The notes under the pieces are model-generated. The model was not told the DNA's origin. It saw nothing but the letters and a program-made list of their open reading frames with translations, and did no database searches. Shown one piece after another: positions 23,003-36,500 of a stretch of 64,000 nucleotides of DNA; within the stretch, counting starts at the first letter, position 1, and the number at the start of each line of letters is the position of its first letter. The stretch is from contig SEMN01000598.1 of assembly GCA_005408345.1 (NCBI GenBank), positions 241,219 through 305,218 of the forward strand. The letters run 5' to 3'. A program made the position numbers and the translations under genes. The DNA is from Macquaria australasica (taxonomy: Eukaryota > Chordata > Actinopteri > Centrarchiformes > Percichthyidae).

Positions 23003-26000
23003 GCCCCTCCTTGTAGAAACCTTCTAGGAATGTAACCACGAGGTCACTCAACTATTTGGGTTAGGCTGTGTGTGTGTGTGTGTGACAGTTTTTATCAGCC
23101 TGTCGTCAGAATGATTTTTGGAAATTGATTCTTCAGTATTGATCAGTATTGATTAGTCTGCTCTTGTTTTGTTGTTGACTGCCATTCAGATGAGTGGGGG
23201 GGGGCACTGCAGTCGGAGCGAGGGGACGTTTTTAATCCTCTCCAGCCACACTCTCACTGCTCTTCACAATAAAAGCCTTTTATCCCCCCCCCCCCAATTA
23301 CAGCCTTTCATTGAACATCAGACTCGTTTCTCAAGACTCTCAAGGAGGAAGAGGAGGAGGAGGAGGAGGAGGGTTTGTCGCCATCAACAACATGAAGACG
23401 CTCTGAGAGGTCACTCACACACACACTGTTCACTGAAACCACAAACACTAATCAATAATCTGTTTGAGCCGATGGTTTCTGGTGTAAATCTTCTGACTGA
23501 AGCCAATCAGAGACCGGGATCAGGATTAGGATCAGGATCAGGATCAATGTGTTAATGTGTTCAGTTAGTGGTGGTGTCCTCCGGGGGCCTGTACTGGGCC
23601 CCTGTTATATTTCAGTCTTTTCCTGCTGCTTAAACTGGATCAAAGCTGCGATACTGAACTAGAATCACATGGAACCACCATGTTGGTGTTTTCATCAGAG
23701 CCACAGAGACTCTCTTCTGACTCCAACACCTCAAACCAAACTCACTTCCTGCTCTCAGACTCTCCACCTCAGAGACTCCACTAATCGATCCTCATCCGTC
23801 CTGCAGAACTCTGATGATACTCCAGGAACAGGAACTTACTGTAAACCGTCACATGATCCTTCAGACTCAGCCTGAAGTCTGTTTGTCACTTTGTTAGACT
23901 GATGTTAACTGATGAAGGGAAGTGCAGTGTGACAGAGGAGGAGGAAGAGGAGGAGGAGGAGGAGGAGGAGAAGAAGAGGAGAANNNNNNNNNNNNNNNNN
24001 NNNNNNNNNNNNNNNNNNNNNNNNNNNNNNNNNNNNNNNNNNNNNNNNNNNNNNNNNNNNNNNNNNNNNNNNNNNNNNNNNNNNNNNNNNNNNNNNNNNN
24101 NNNNNNNNNNNNNNNNNNNNNNNNNNNNNNNNNNNNNNNNNNNNNNNNNNNNNNNNNNNNNNNNNNNNNNNNNNNNNNNNNNNNNNNNNNNNNNNNNNNN
24201 NNNNNNNNNNNNNNNNNNNNNNNNNNNNNNNNNNNNNNNNNNNNNNNNNNNNNNNNNNNNNNNNNNNNNNNNNNNNNNNNNNNNNNNNNNNNNNNNNNNN
24301 NNNNNNNNNNNNNNNNNNNNNNNNNNNNNNNNNNNNNNNNNNNNNNNNNNNNNNNNNNNNNNNNNNNNNNNNNNNNNNNNNNNNNNNNNNNNNNNNNNNN
24401 NNNNNNNNNNNNNNNNNNNNNNNNNNNNNNNNNNNNNNNNNNNNNNNNNNNNNNNNNNNNNNNNNNNNNNNNNNNNNNNNNNNNNNNNNNNNNNNNNNNN
24501 NNNNNNNNNNNNNNNNNNNNNNNNNNNNNNNNNNNNNNNNNNNNNNNNNNNNNNNNNNNNNNNNNNNNNNNNNNNNNNNNNNNNNNNNNNNNNNNNNNNN
24601 NNNNNNNNNNNNNNNNNNNNNNNNNNNNNNNNNNNNNNNNNNNNNNNNNNNNNNNNNNNNNNNNNNNNNNNNNNNNNNNNNNNNNNNNNNNNNNNNNNNN
24701 NNNNNGCGTGTGTGTGTGTGAGTGTGAGCGTGTGTGTGTGAGAGTGTGTGAGAGTGTGTGAGAGTGTGTGTGAGTGTGTGAGTGTGAGTGTGTGTGTGTG
24801 AGTGAGTGTGTGTGTGTGTGTGAGTGTGAGCGTGTGTCTGTGAGTGTGTGTGTGAGTGTGAGCGTGTGTCTGTGAGTGTGTGTGTGAGTGTGTGTGGTGA
24901 CGAGGTCAACAGAAACATGGTGTCAGCAGATCACAGCGGCAGAGGGAACTTGGTCTGAAGGACACTTCACTGTCGACACAGAAAAGAGGAACTCTCAGGA
25001 ATCTGTTTAGCAGCTTTGGTTCTTACCTGCTTTTCACACAACGACGTGGTTTCGGGTCGAGGCGAAGCAGCAGAGCCACACCGGAAACAACAGAAGAAGA
25101 AGAAAAAGAAGAAGAATTAGTGCAAATGATTTTCGTCAGTAAATAAAATGAGTAGATTGTTTCTTTACTTTGGTCCTCAGAGTTTGTCTGCTGGAGACAT
25201 GAGTCCACATGAGTCCTGACACTTTGTTATTATTGTGAGTACAGAAAGAGGCAGAGCTTCTTCACCAGTCTCACCAGTCTACCAGCTGCTCCCATCTCAG
25301 TATCTGATGGTTTTCTCTGTAGGACAGTGAAGTGAACACCTTTAGCTCTGGACTGTTAGTAAAACCTGGATCTGTCTTCGTCTCTCTGGCTTTCCCAACC
25401 TGAACCCACCTCGCACCCACAAAGCTCAGCACCAGAACCAGCACACAATCCGATCCAGAATCTGATCCAGAACCAACCCAAGACCCAACCCAGAATAAAA
25501 GACGCTGCTGCTGACAAAGACTGGAGATAAATGCTCAGGATCAGGGTATTGATTAACTGTGCTGATCAATAATGGAGCTAATCTATTGCAAATAATGAAG
25601 ACCATCACAGTGATGATTAGGATGGATCACTCTGTTCAGGTGTGTGACTATCCTAACTGCTGTAGCTCTTCAGCAGAACATCCACCATCTTGTTCCTTCA
25701 CAGAACATTCAGAGAGCTGCTGTGTTCCACGTCTGTCCACTGAGGAGACGGGAGCCTGTCTGTCCCTCACATCATCAATCGTCATCAATTAAGATTTCAA
25801 ATCCAACAGTGACACAGAGTGGCCCTGTCTCACTGTCTCCCTGTCTCTCTCTCTGTGATGTTTTCATAGAGAAATAACTGAACTCGTACACAGATCACAG
25901 CTCGGTGGGTTTCAGGTTTGAGAGGAATATTCAGTCCTTCTGTCTCAGTGAGTTTAAGGTTAAAACACTGAGTCCTCTGGACAGAAAGTCCTTTGTTTGT

Positions 26001-29000
26001 GTTGGTGGCTGAAATAATGACTGCTGCCAGTGGACTGACTTGAATGGGGTCTACAGTGCAGACAGATCCAGGTCTCATTCAATTCTCTTCTGGTCTGCTG
26101 CACGTATACATAAGTCGGGTGGTAATTATTGTCTGGTATCGCTTGGATCAATTTGCATTTAACCCAGATTTCAGGACCAAAGAGGATTGTGGTGCATCAA
26201 GCCGCTACGAGACGGGACAGAAATGGGGACAGGAAGCCGTCTTATCAGGTTCTTAGTCCTCCGAAACACCACCAATCACTCTTCGTTTTAGTTTAGCGAA
26301 CATGCCAGACATCCGGGACAAAGGAGGCTCCTGAGCCGACGCAAAGACGCCAACCAGACCCCTCCACCACCACCGCCTGCTACCAACACCCCGGGGCAGG
26401 CTGCGTCCACTGGGTCACCTAGTTCTGCCCTGGAGAGGGGGGCTTTCTTTTCCCAGGCTCATTAGAGGCCTGGAGGATGGAGAGGGGGTTTCAGGTGAAC
26501 TGGTTTACACAAGAACTGGACAGACTCCCACTACTCCCAGTCCCACATTCACTCTGAAAATGTGTTTAGTGGACATCACAAGAGAGACCAGTTTCATAAA
26601 TCCAGGCTGTGTTTAGCCTGCAGGAGCAAACTGTTAGCCTAGCTTAGCACAAAGACAGGAAGCAGGGGGAAACTGTTAGCCTAGCTTAGCACAAAGACAG
26701 GAAGCAGAGAGAAACTGTTAGCCTAGCTTAGCGCAAAGACAGGAAGCAGAGAGAAACTGTTAGCCTAGCTTAGCACAAAGACAGGAAGCAGAGGGAAACT
26801 GTTAGCTTAGCACAAAGACAGGAAGCAGAGGGAAACTGTTAGCTTAGCTTAGCACAAAGACAGGAAGCAGAGGGAAACTGTTAGCTTAGCTTAGCACAAA
26901 GACAGAAAGCAGTGATAAGGGGAAACTGTTAGCTCCATCAAAAGAGAAAAATCTGACTTCCAACACTCCAAGTCTGTCTGATTTACAGAAATGTCACTAA
27001 ATCAACACACAGCACTGTACTTAACGGTTAGCATGGAAATAGCATACTGTTCCTCAATATAATGTAGCCTAGCCTAGCATGGAGAGTCTGCTATCACTCA
27101 ACATGTTTGCAATGCACCTTCTATCTACTGTCATCTACCCTACTGACATAATGTAGCCTGTGCTAAAGTGTTAGCATCAAACCTACTTTAACTCAGCACT
27201 GAAAGCCAAACACAAGCCTGGAATCTCTCAACACTGTTAGCAGTAAAGTGTTAGCATGGAGCCTGCCATGACTCAACATACTTTTACACTGAACCTTAGC
27301 ACTCAAAATAGCTTGTTCTAAATTGTTAGCATGAAGTTACTATCATTTTAATTAGCAGGTGCTAAAGTGTTAGCATGGGACCTATTATCACTCCACACAG
27401 TGTTTGCACCAGAGACAGTGATCTACTGGGAACACTGGGATGGTTTTGGCTGAACGGACCTGTCACCTAGCGGACATTTGACCTGTCAACCACAGATGTA
27501 CATTCCATTCAGGTGTGCTGGTTTCAGGGTCCTGACGTTGGTCATGCTAGCTCTCTGGAAGCATGTTGTTAGCTCACGTGTGCTTTTCCTGCTCTACAAT
27601 GTCAAAATATATGAATATGTTTTTGTGGTGTTCACTTTAACCTACATGTTTGACCCTGACTGACTGGATTTGGGCTTTTTCAGAGTAAGGTATTGATTGA
27701 CCTGGTTACGCCTGTTTTCCTGTCACATCATCATTGTTGTACCTCAATCATGTGTGAACTGATCCAGACTTTAACATGCTTCATCTGTGTCACATCGACC
27801 GCTTGCACTGACTGCAAACTGATCAGACTCATAAAGTTTGGTATAAACACACAGAGGCTGGTGAGAGGAAGAAAGAAAGAGAAACCACACACATCAATGC
27901 CCTCCATTGAATCTGGTCCCTTTGAGCGAGGCACAAACAGCCAATGAGCGCGCACAAAGCCGGCCTTTCAAGTTCATCTGGACTGATGTAATAAAATTGA
28001 CACATGGAGTCGGCTGAATTCTGGGGCGCCTGTTACCTAAACTCTCATTTCCAAAGCACTGTCACCTCCCCTCACTGCAAATGAATCAATTACAGAGCAG
28101 TATAATCCTGTTAGGGGGGAGATGAATGCATACCTCCCCGTTGGCAGGTGCTGGCAGGCTGAAGGGGCTTATTGGAGCAGGCGATATCAAAGCTGGGGGT
28201 TTTATCTGCCACATTAGAACCACTGCAAACCACCGAGTACAAGCCGCTGTGCCTGCGCTGCTGTCTTAGCCTACACAATGAAATACTATTCAAAATGCTA
28301 ATGTTAGAAACAAAATCGGAGCACATCTTGCTGCAGGTTTAAGGACCACTGCAAGTGTTTATTTCAGCCAAAATCCAAAAGCACGTCTTCCTCTGCTGCC
28401 TCACGCACTTCATCTTCATTTTACTCTTAGATTTCCCTTCAGCTCTCCTCAACTGACAGTCTGACAGCAGCATGAACTGTAGATACATTATATATATTTT
28501 ATATTTTCATAATACATATATAAGAATATAATATATAATACAATATGTCATTGAACTTTACTGGAAAGTCCAGAAACTAGAATTTGAATTGCAGTTCTAG
28601 GTTTTTAGAATAAAGATTAATATATTTAATTAATCAATTAAATCTAGTAATCTAGTTTTTTGTAAAACTTTTTCTAAAATTCAACTAGAGATCCTAACAT
28701 TTCCAAAGAAACCAAATGTCTCTTAAATGAGAAGTGTAGCTCTAAAACTGTAAAGCTGACCTGCGAGGGCCGTCAGTCAAAGGTTTTATTATAATAAAGA
28801 TCCACTGATGTTGACTGTTCGGCTTCATCAGCAGCTGAACACACAGCTCAGATATAACTTCAGAGTTTGGAGGACATTTAAGTTTGAAATCCACTTTTTT
28901 AATTATGAATTATATTCTTTAGCTAAGTCATTGGTTAAGTATTTATTGATCAAAATCAGGAAGCTTTTCTAACTTTCGTTAACAAACTTCTTCATTTTAT

Positions 29001-30492
29001 TAGAACAGAACTCATCTCTAAGCCCTGAGTCTCGGCTGTGAGGATGAGCAGCTTGTAAAAGTGGAGGTTTATTGTCAGGTACAACTGTTACTATTGGAGG
29101 ATAAGAGCTGCAGAGGGGTGGGGGCGGGGGTCGGTGGCAACCAACAATCCAGCTCATTGTTTCTGCGGCGGCGCTCCTGGGCGCGCTCAGCTCCGACACA
29201 TTCACAAGGTCCAACGTGTCTGGCAGCGCCGGGCGACATTCTGAAGCACCTTGTCAGATAACGCCTGAACCACAGCAAGGAGTGGCCCGGCCTGGCCCCG
29301 GGGCAAATTCTGCACCAGCACTGGGGGGGGGGCAGAGACAACAAGATGGAGGGAGAGAAAGAGAGAGGGGGGGGGGCGGGGGAACAACTAAAGCCCCTGC
29401 TTCACCCCCCTCCCCCGTCGGCCCCGGCTCACCCAGACCATTGTGCACCCGGGGGGGTTCAGAAGATAAATGGCCGCATGTTAACCACGTTTGACAGGCT
29501 GCACAAAAGGGGACACCTCGGGTCCCATGACGCAACCTGTACCCCCCCCCACACACACACACAACAGAACCATCAACAGCACCACCCAAACACAGGAGGT
29601 ACCGGAGGACCGGCAGACACACAGGGAGGAGGTCGAGTCTGGACAGGAAGTGGGATTTAATGCTTTACATTTAGCACTTTCACAATAAGAGCTCAATCGA
29701 AACCAAAACACAAATTTGTCATGTAAAAACATGATTGGGTGGAGATAATCAGAACTTCTGCTGCTGATTAATAACTAATTAGTTCTGATCAAAGTGATCA
29801 GTTTAATGACACCAACTGATTCTTGGTTATTAATGGGGCTCAAACTGATGAGTCGACCTCGTGTCTGGATGTTTGTGAGCGCCGACATGCATCACGTTGG
29901 ACAGCAGAGTGAAGGAAAGTGAAGCATCTGTCAGCCTGCACTCTGAAGGCTGGGGGGGGGATTATTCTCCTCTGCTAACCTTTTCAGCTCGGCCTGCTTC
30001 TTTGATGGCTGACAGGACTCACAAAGGCACCTGCCCCATCCCTGAGTGTCCCCCCGCCCCCCTGCCCTCCCCCCGCTCTCCTCCCCTGACCTGACCAGCA
30101 TTCCTGGCCTACAGGGGGTCCTCCCCATGGCTACCTTTACACAGCCCCCCCCCCAAACCAAAGCCTGGTAATCCCACTGCAAACACGGTTGTGGCGGATC
30201 GGAGGCGACGCACGAGACTTCTCACAGCCGCTCGCTGATGCAGCCCGTCACTGTGGGAACCAACACAGCATTATGGGACTGGTCCAATAGGAAGCTCGCT
30301 GCAGATCTGAAGGTGCATCAATGTCGACCAGAAAACAGGCGGTGTGAGCTGGATGTCAGCAGCAGTTCAAAGAAGAACTGATCTGGACTTTAATAAACCA
30401 GTTCTCCATCATGTAAACATCCAAACCAGATCAGCTCCGAATCTGAAGTGTTCCTCTGTTTTAAACTGTGCAGCTCTGACAACAATTTGGGG

Positions 30493-30527
<35 letters not shown>

Positions 30528-33500
30528 GTGGTGTTGGTGGTGTTCTGGTAGTGTTGGTGGTGTTGTGGAGGTCATGCTGAGGCTGCAGAGGTGGAGGAGT
30601 GTCTGTCAGCCCGGACTCTGCAGAGCGGCTTTGACAGCGGTGTCAGCTCAGATAGTTTCAGACTCAGAGGTCAGTTCAGCAGGACTTCCCCCCCGAGGCT
30701 GCCGGGCCGCACCGAGCGAGTGGCGCTCCACTGCCTCATTACTTTAATTGGTGGATCTGTGACCAGGAAGTGGTGTCCACTCATGGCGGCCTGAAGCCCT
30801 GCTGATCTGATCTGGCCTAAGGAGGTTTTCACTGACAGGATGGACAATCCTCCTGAACACCGGAGCAGGATGTCAGTGAACTCATCCAGAGAGGAGAAGA
30901 AGAAGAACTACTCAACTGTTCAGCTGCTCTCAGGACAAATCAGGAAACTGCTGAGTCAAACAGAATCCAGCAGAGCAGCAGAGAGTCTGAGTCCTGACAA
31001 TGAAGGAAGATTTCACTTGGTGTTGGCACACTTCCTGCGTTCTGGTCACAGGTAACCTTTACCCCGTGCTGTAGGCTGTGGACACATTTTAGCTGAGAAG
31101 CAGCTCCAGTCAGGCCGGCTTTGGCCCGGCGTCGGCACCCACGACTTTACCAGATTTTTACGAGATTTCCTCACCACTCAATGAGAAACAACTCAATCCC
31201 CTCGATGCTTTTCACACTTAAATGCAGTGGCTGACTCTGAAATTTCACGTCCGACTCTCTTTGAATGCAACACCAAGAGTTTTTTGACACACCTGTACCT
31301 GTCCCCCTGCCATGAGAGGTTCAGAGCCGTCTGTTTGTAGTGACTCTGATCTGATTGATTTAAACTGATTTCAAACAGACAAACGGGGGGGGGGGGGGGG
31401 TCTGAACACACAGATGTCATGACACCTTAATCCAGCCATCCGTTATTGATTGTTCCATGTGTGTGTGTGACCTTGCCGCAGGAGCTCGGCCAATCAAACG
31501 AACTGTCCCTGTGAGGGCGGGGCCAACAAGAATAACTGCAGCAGATTCACTCTGAACCTGAACAAGTTAATTTTTCTGTGATGACCTCTGATCCGACTCC
31601 GCCCTGTCGTAGACACAAGGTGTCAATCACACGAGACGTTTGGACACGACTGCAAATTCAAAAACTGAAAACTAAACTATTGTAAAAATAGTAGTTAGTA
31701 AAAAAATACTTAGTATAAGTATAACAATAGCAAAAAAGTATGTAAAATATAATAAAATATATTCCTCAAGAAAATTGTAATAAACAATTATATTATAATT
31801 TGTAAAGATTAAATTACAATAAATATAAGAACACTAGTAAAACAAATAAAAAGTACAACAACAAATAAAATTAAACTTGCAAAACAAGTTCAAAAAAAAA
31901 ATAAAATTAATTTGAAACTAGTAACAATCAAAGTCTAACGTGGGAAACGTGTAATTTATTTTAATTTATTCCATTTCAAAATAATTTTTATTCATGTTCA
32001 TTTTATAAATATCTCATCATTTGATTTCTAGTTCCAGCTGTGTCTCAATTGGTCTTTGTTATAAAGTGTTTATAAAGTGTTTATAAGGTGTTTGTGAAGA
32101 GTTAATGAAGTGTTCATGTTTATAAAGTGTTTATAATGTGTAATAAAGTGTTTATGTTTAGAGGTGTTAATAAAGTGTTATAAGGTGTAATAAAGTGTAT
32201 TAAAGTGTTTATGTTTAGAGGCGTTAATAAAGTGTTATAAGGTGTAATAAAGTGTAATAAAGTGTTTATGTTTAGAGGTGTTAATAAAGTGTTATAAGGT
32301 GTAATAAAGTGTTTACGTTTAGAGGTGTTAATAAAGTGTTATAAGGTGTAATAAAGTGTTTGTTTAGAGGTGTTAAAGTGTTATAAGGTGTAATAAAGTG
32401 TAATAGTGTTTATGTTTAGAGGCGTTAAAGTGTTATAAGGTGTAATAAAGTGTAATAAAGTGTTTATGTTTAGAGGCGTTAATAAAGTGTTATAAGGTGT
32501 AATAAAGTGTTTACGTTTAGAGGTGTTAATAAAGTGTTATAAGGTGTAATAAAGTGTTTATGTTTAGAGGTGTTAATAAAGTGTTCTCAGCAGTGAGCGT
32601 CCTGCGGTGACCTTGGTGAATCCGCCTGTTGAGGCTGACGGCAACAAAATGTCAGCAGGCGTCTGTGAGCTCACTCATGAAGAAAATGTGCACATGGCAA
32701 AATGGGGTGGGGGGCTATGACAATACACGCATGTCAGTCACCTTGAAACATTCAAACACCACCAACACCATTCCACTGCACTGATGCATCATGGGAGGCG
32801 TAGGAGACGTCTGAGGAGTGTTTGTTGTTGCCGGCACAGTGACAAGCTTTGTGTGAGAGAAGAAGACGATGAAGAAGATGAAGAAGAAGAAGAAGAAGAA
32901 GAAGAAGAAGAAGAAGAAGAGTGCAGTAATGTCCCCCTCCCCCCCTCAGTGACAGATGTTATCAGAGGAGGAATAAAGCTGTGGAGGTGGAAGAGACAGA
33001 CAGGTGGTGGGGGGGGGGGGTTATAGTTTAATGCAGAAGAGCTTAAAGAGGGGGGGGGGGGGTGTATAGGCGAATAAGACGCACGAGTCAATAAGTCAAA
33101 GTCTTCAGCCTGCAACATGTTCTGCTGTTGCTACTCTGTCTACGTCTGTATTTATCCTCCTCATTGATCTTTGTGAAGCATTTTGTGATGCTTCATAAAT
33201 TAAATAAAGTTTATTCACTCACTTTTCAGGGTTTCGTCTAAAAACCACAAATTAGTGAAACAGCTCCTTGAGGAAACAACAAAATCTAAAAATCTCTGAA
33301 GTCCCAAAAATGAAAGAATCTGAACAAAACAAGAGAATCATGAAACCAGAGTCATGAATGACGTTTATACCGGTCATGTGGCTGTGATGTCACTATGATG
33401 TCCCTCTGTGGTGGCTCGGACCACAGACGGTGGTGTTGTTGTTGTGTGCTTTATTTTGGCGGGGTGGTGGGGGGTGTATTAACCAGACTTCCTGTTGTTA

Positions 33501-36500
33501 ATATAATGTGTCTCTGCCTGCTGCAGCTTTATCTGCGGCACCTCCCTGAACAAAGGGCCCCTTCTTCCCAGAGCGGGGCCCCAGCTCCACCTCCGCTGTC
33601 CAACCAGAGGTGTTTGGTGAAGTAAATCTGCCTAAATCCTGGAGGGGGGTGAGGATGGGTGAGGGGGGGTGAAGGTGAATAAAGATAATCTGCTTTTCTT
33701 AACAATACAACCGCTCTGCGACGGGAGGGAGGAGGAAAATTAGGAATTCATATCACATGGTGCATTTTAAACTTGATTCCTGACCTGTTAAGAAGCAGCT
33801 GAGCTCCGACACAAAGCGGCCCGACTGACTGAGGGACAGTACAGCAGCAGCAGTGAGGGGCCCTGGGGCACCAGGGGCCACCAGGGCCCCCCTACAGGCA
33901 GAACATGGAACAGCAATGGGGTTTACAGTGAAAACACTGTGTGCTATTATGTTTGAACTTTGTAAAGACAGGTTTTACACCTGCAGTGAGGACACTATAA
34001 AGTGACTTTAAGGAATCAATTAAAGCATCAAATCAGACTGAAGGAACCTGAAGTGACATTTTTCCAATAAAACAAAAGACCTTAAGGAACCCCTTAAATG
34101 ACCTATGGGTTTATTTCAAATTTCTAATTCAATGCTAATTAAAATCTAAGGGAATGAACGAGGGAAAATATTTCTCAATACATCTTTTTAGTTGAGACTG
34201 AAGGAAGTGTTTGTGCACTGATTATGTTGACTTTACTTTGACTTTAAAGCCTCAAAAACATTTGAGCATTTTTTCTTATTTCAAACTTAATTTCTAAAGA
34301 CATTTTAAGGGAACAGCTGAGGGGACACATTTCCTAACATTTTTCACTCCCTTTAGTCACGAGTGAAGGAACCTGAAGTGAGAAAACTGACTAACAAATT
34401 CAAAATACACTTCTTTGATGCTTCACGTTGTTAACTGGAAACTGAAGGAACTGGAAGTGGTTTTCTTCTGTTTGTGCAACAGAAAAGTAACTTAAAATAC
34501 ACTTCAGGGGTTTTCATTATTTCTAAAGACGACTTAAGAGACGGGAAAAAAATCCTTAAAATGCTTCATGCATCTCTGTGTTTCTGAGAAAACTGACTTT
34601 AACAAACTCAGAATACACTGTTTTATCACAAATTTCTCTTTTTTTAAAGAATAATTTTAAGAGAGTGACTGAGGGGAAATAAAGATACTTCCAGTAGTTT
34701 ACTGGAAACTGAAGGAACTGGAAGTGGTTTTGTTGTGGAGGAAAGAACCGCTTCAAAGAATTAAGAATTTACTTCTAATTTCTAATCCAATTTTAAGGAA
34801 ACAACTATTTCCTTAAAATTCTTTGTGTGACTCTTTATTCTCTTAATTCTTCATGAATTTGTTTCAGCAACAGAAAACTGACTTTAAAGATTCTTTAAAG
34901 GGTGAAAATATACTTCAGGGTTTATTTCTCATTTATAATTTGTAAAGATGTTTTAAGGGAACAGCTGAGGGAAAACAAGTCGAAGCTCTCTCTCTCTCTC
35001 TGTAAGTCTTAATGTCTCTCGCTCACTCATCCGTCTGTCCTGTAATTCAGCTGTGAATCGTCCATGAATGGCATCCGTCCATCTGTAACTCTATCTGTCC
35101 ATTGGGGGGGGGGGGTCTATATAGGGCACCAACACCTTCACTCCACCTTACATCCTCCTTTCTTTTATTAACCTCACTCTCTTCTTCTTTCCACTTCACC
35201 TCCTCCTCCTCTCACTTCTTTCTTTTCTTTTTTCTCTCCTCCATCTTTTCTCTCAAGCTCTTTTCATCTGGGACGCCGCCGAGCCGAGCGGCCCCGGCGG
35301 CGGTGAGAGGGTCTGAATTGTGATTAAGAACGAGGAGGAGAGAGGAGCTGCTTTTCTTTGTTCTGCCCTCAGGGAGGTGTTTACTGAGGGGGGGTGAAAC
35401 ATGGCGGAGCAGATATGAAAGACATTCAGGTCAGTGAGAATGAGAGTGACAGAGCACAGTGATTGTATCAGAAGATACTCTGAATGTGTTTGTATTTGTA
35501 CGTTATGGGGACATAAAACCTGTGTCTTCCCCACGTTAGGGGACCAGCCCCCTTGATTTGGGGACAAACAGCAGGTGCTCACAAGGTAAACTAGAATATG
35601 TCAGGACTTGAGTCTTCGTGGAATGAAGGGAAGTCAATGCAATGTCCTCGTAAGTGACAAAAACAAGTTTTTATATGCTGCCTCAGTTACACCAGACTTC
35701 ACTTTTTTTTCTTTTACAGAAACATCATCATTCAGCACAGAAAAACAAGCAAATAAAAGATCTGCATTAAAAACAAAATTCTGAGTGGAAACAAAATGAT
35801 CATCTCTGGATTCTGAAGTTAAATGTGAACCGTCTACAGCCTGATCAAGTTCTCAAAGATCAATCAGACGAGTGTGACGACTGAAACTATTGATCATATT
35901 CAGTGTCAACAAAGCAAAATCCCCAAAACTGACTCTATACTGCAGAGAGTCATGGTGACATTATTATTACTATTATAAAGGTGTTTATCTAAATGTGTCC
36001 AAAACCTGCACGAGATATCAGAGTCAGACAGAAACAAGAGAACTCAACAGAGCTGCTAATATGTTGTAATAACAGTAATAATAATAATAATAATAATAAT
36101 AAGGGAGGTAGAAGGAGAAAATAAAGATGAACCCGTGGTTTCATCTGAGTCCTAAAAACCTTTTATTCCAATCAAAATGTCGTATCAAGAAAAAAAAGAC
36201 TGATTCTAGAAAAAAATCCTCAAACAAGTTCATTCTTGTTGAAACACGTGAAATAATCTCATTTACAAAATAACAGTTTCAGGACATTTTCCTCAGAGTG
36301 TCCCTGAACGCCTCGGTCACACTCACCACTCGCCAACCAACACTGATGTCACAGTGACGTAAAAGTGGCTTGAATACGTCACGGCCACGAATCAGATCCA
36401 CGTCTAATATATCACTGCATACTGTCGTGTCCAGTGAAAACTACGTAAGTCTGTGGCGTCCTGGGTCCTGGATTCTTTTACCCTCTTTAACACTGACCAC

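Noticed and set aside
25640..25745. Frame reading LQQNIHH...QNIQRAAVFHV as a LINE C-terminal 'QNIQNAAARL' motif
   Set aside because: The match is a few residues only and the surroundings do not align with any LINE copy here.
32784..33118. Poly-Glu / poly-Ser frames over the (GAA)n tract
   Set aside because: Trinucleotide repeat artefact with no splice context or family similarity.
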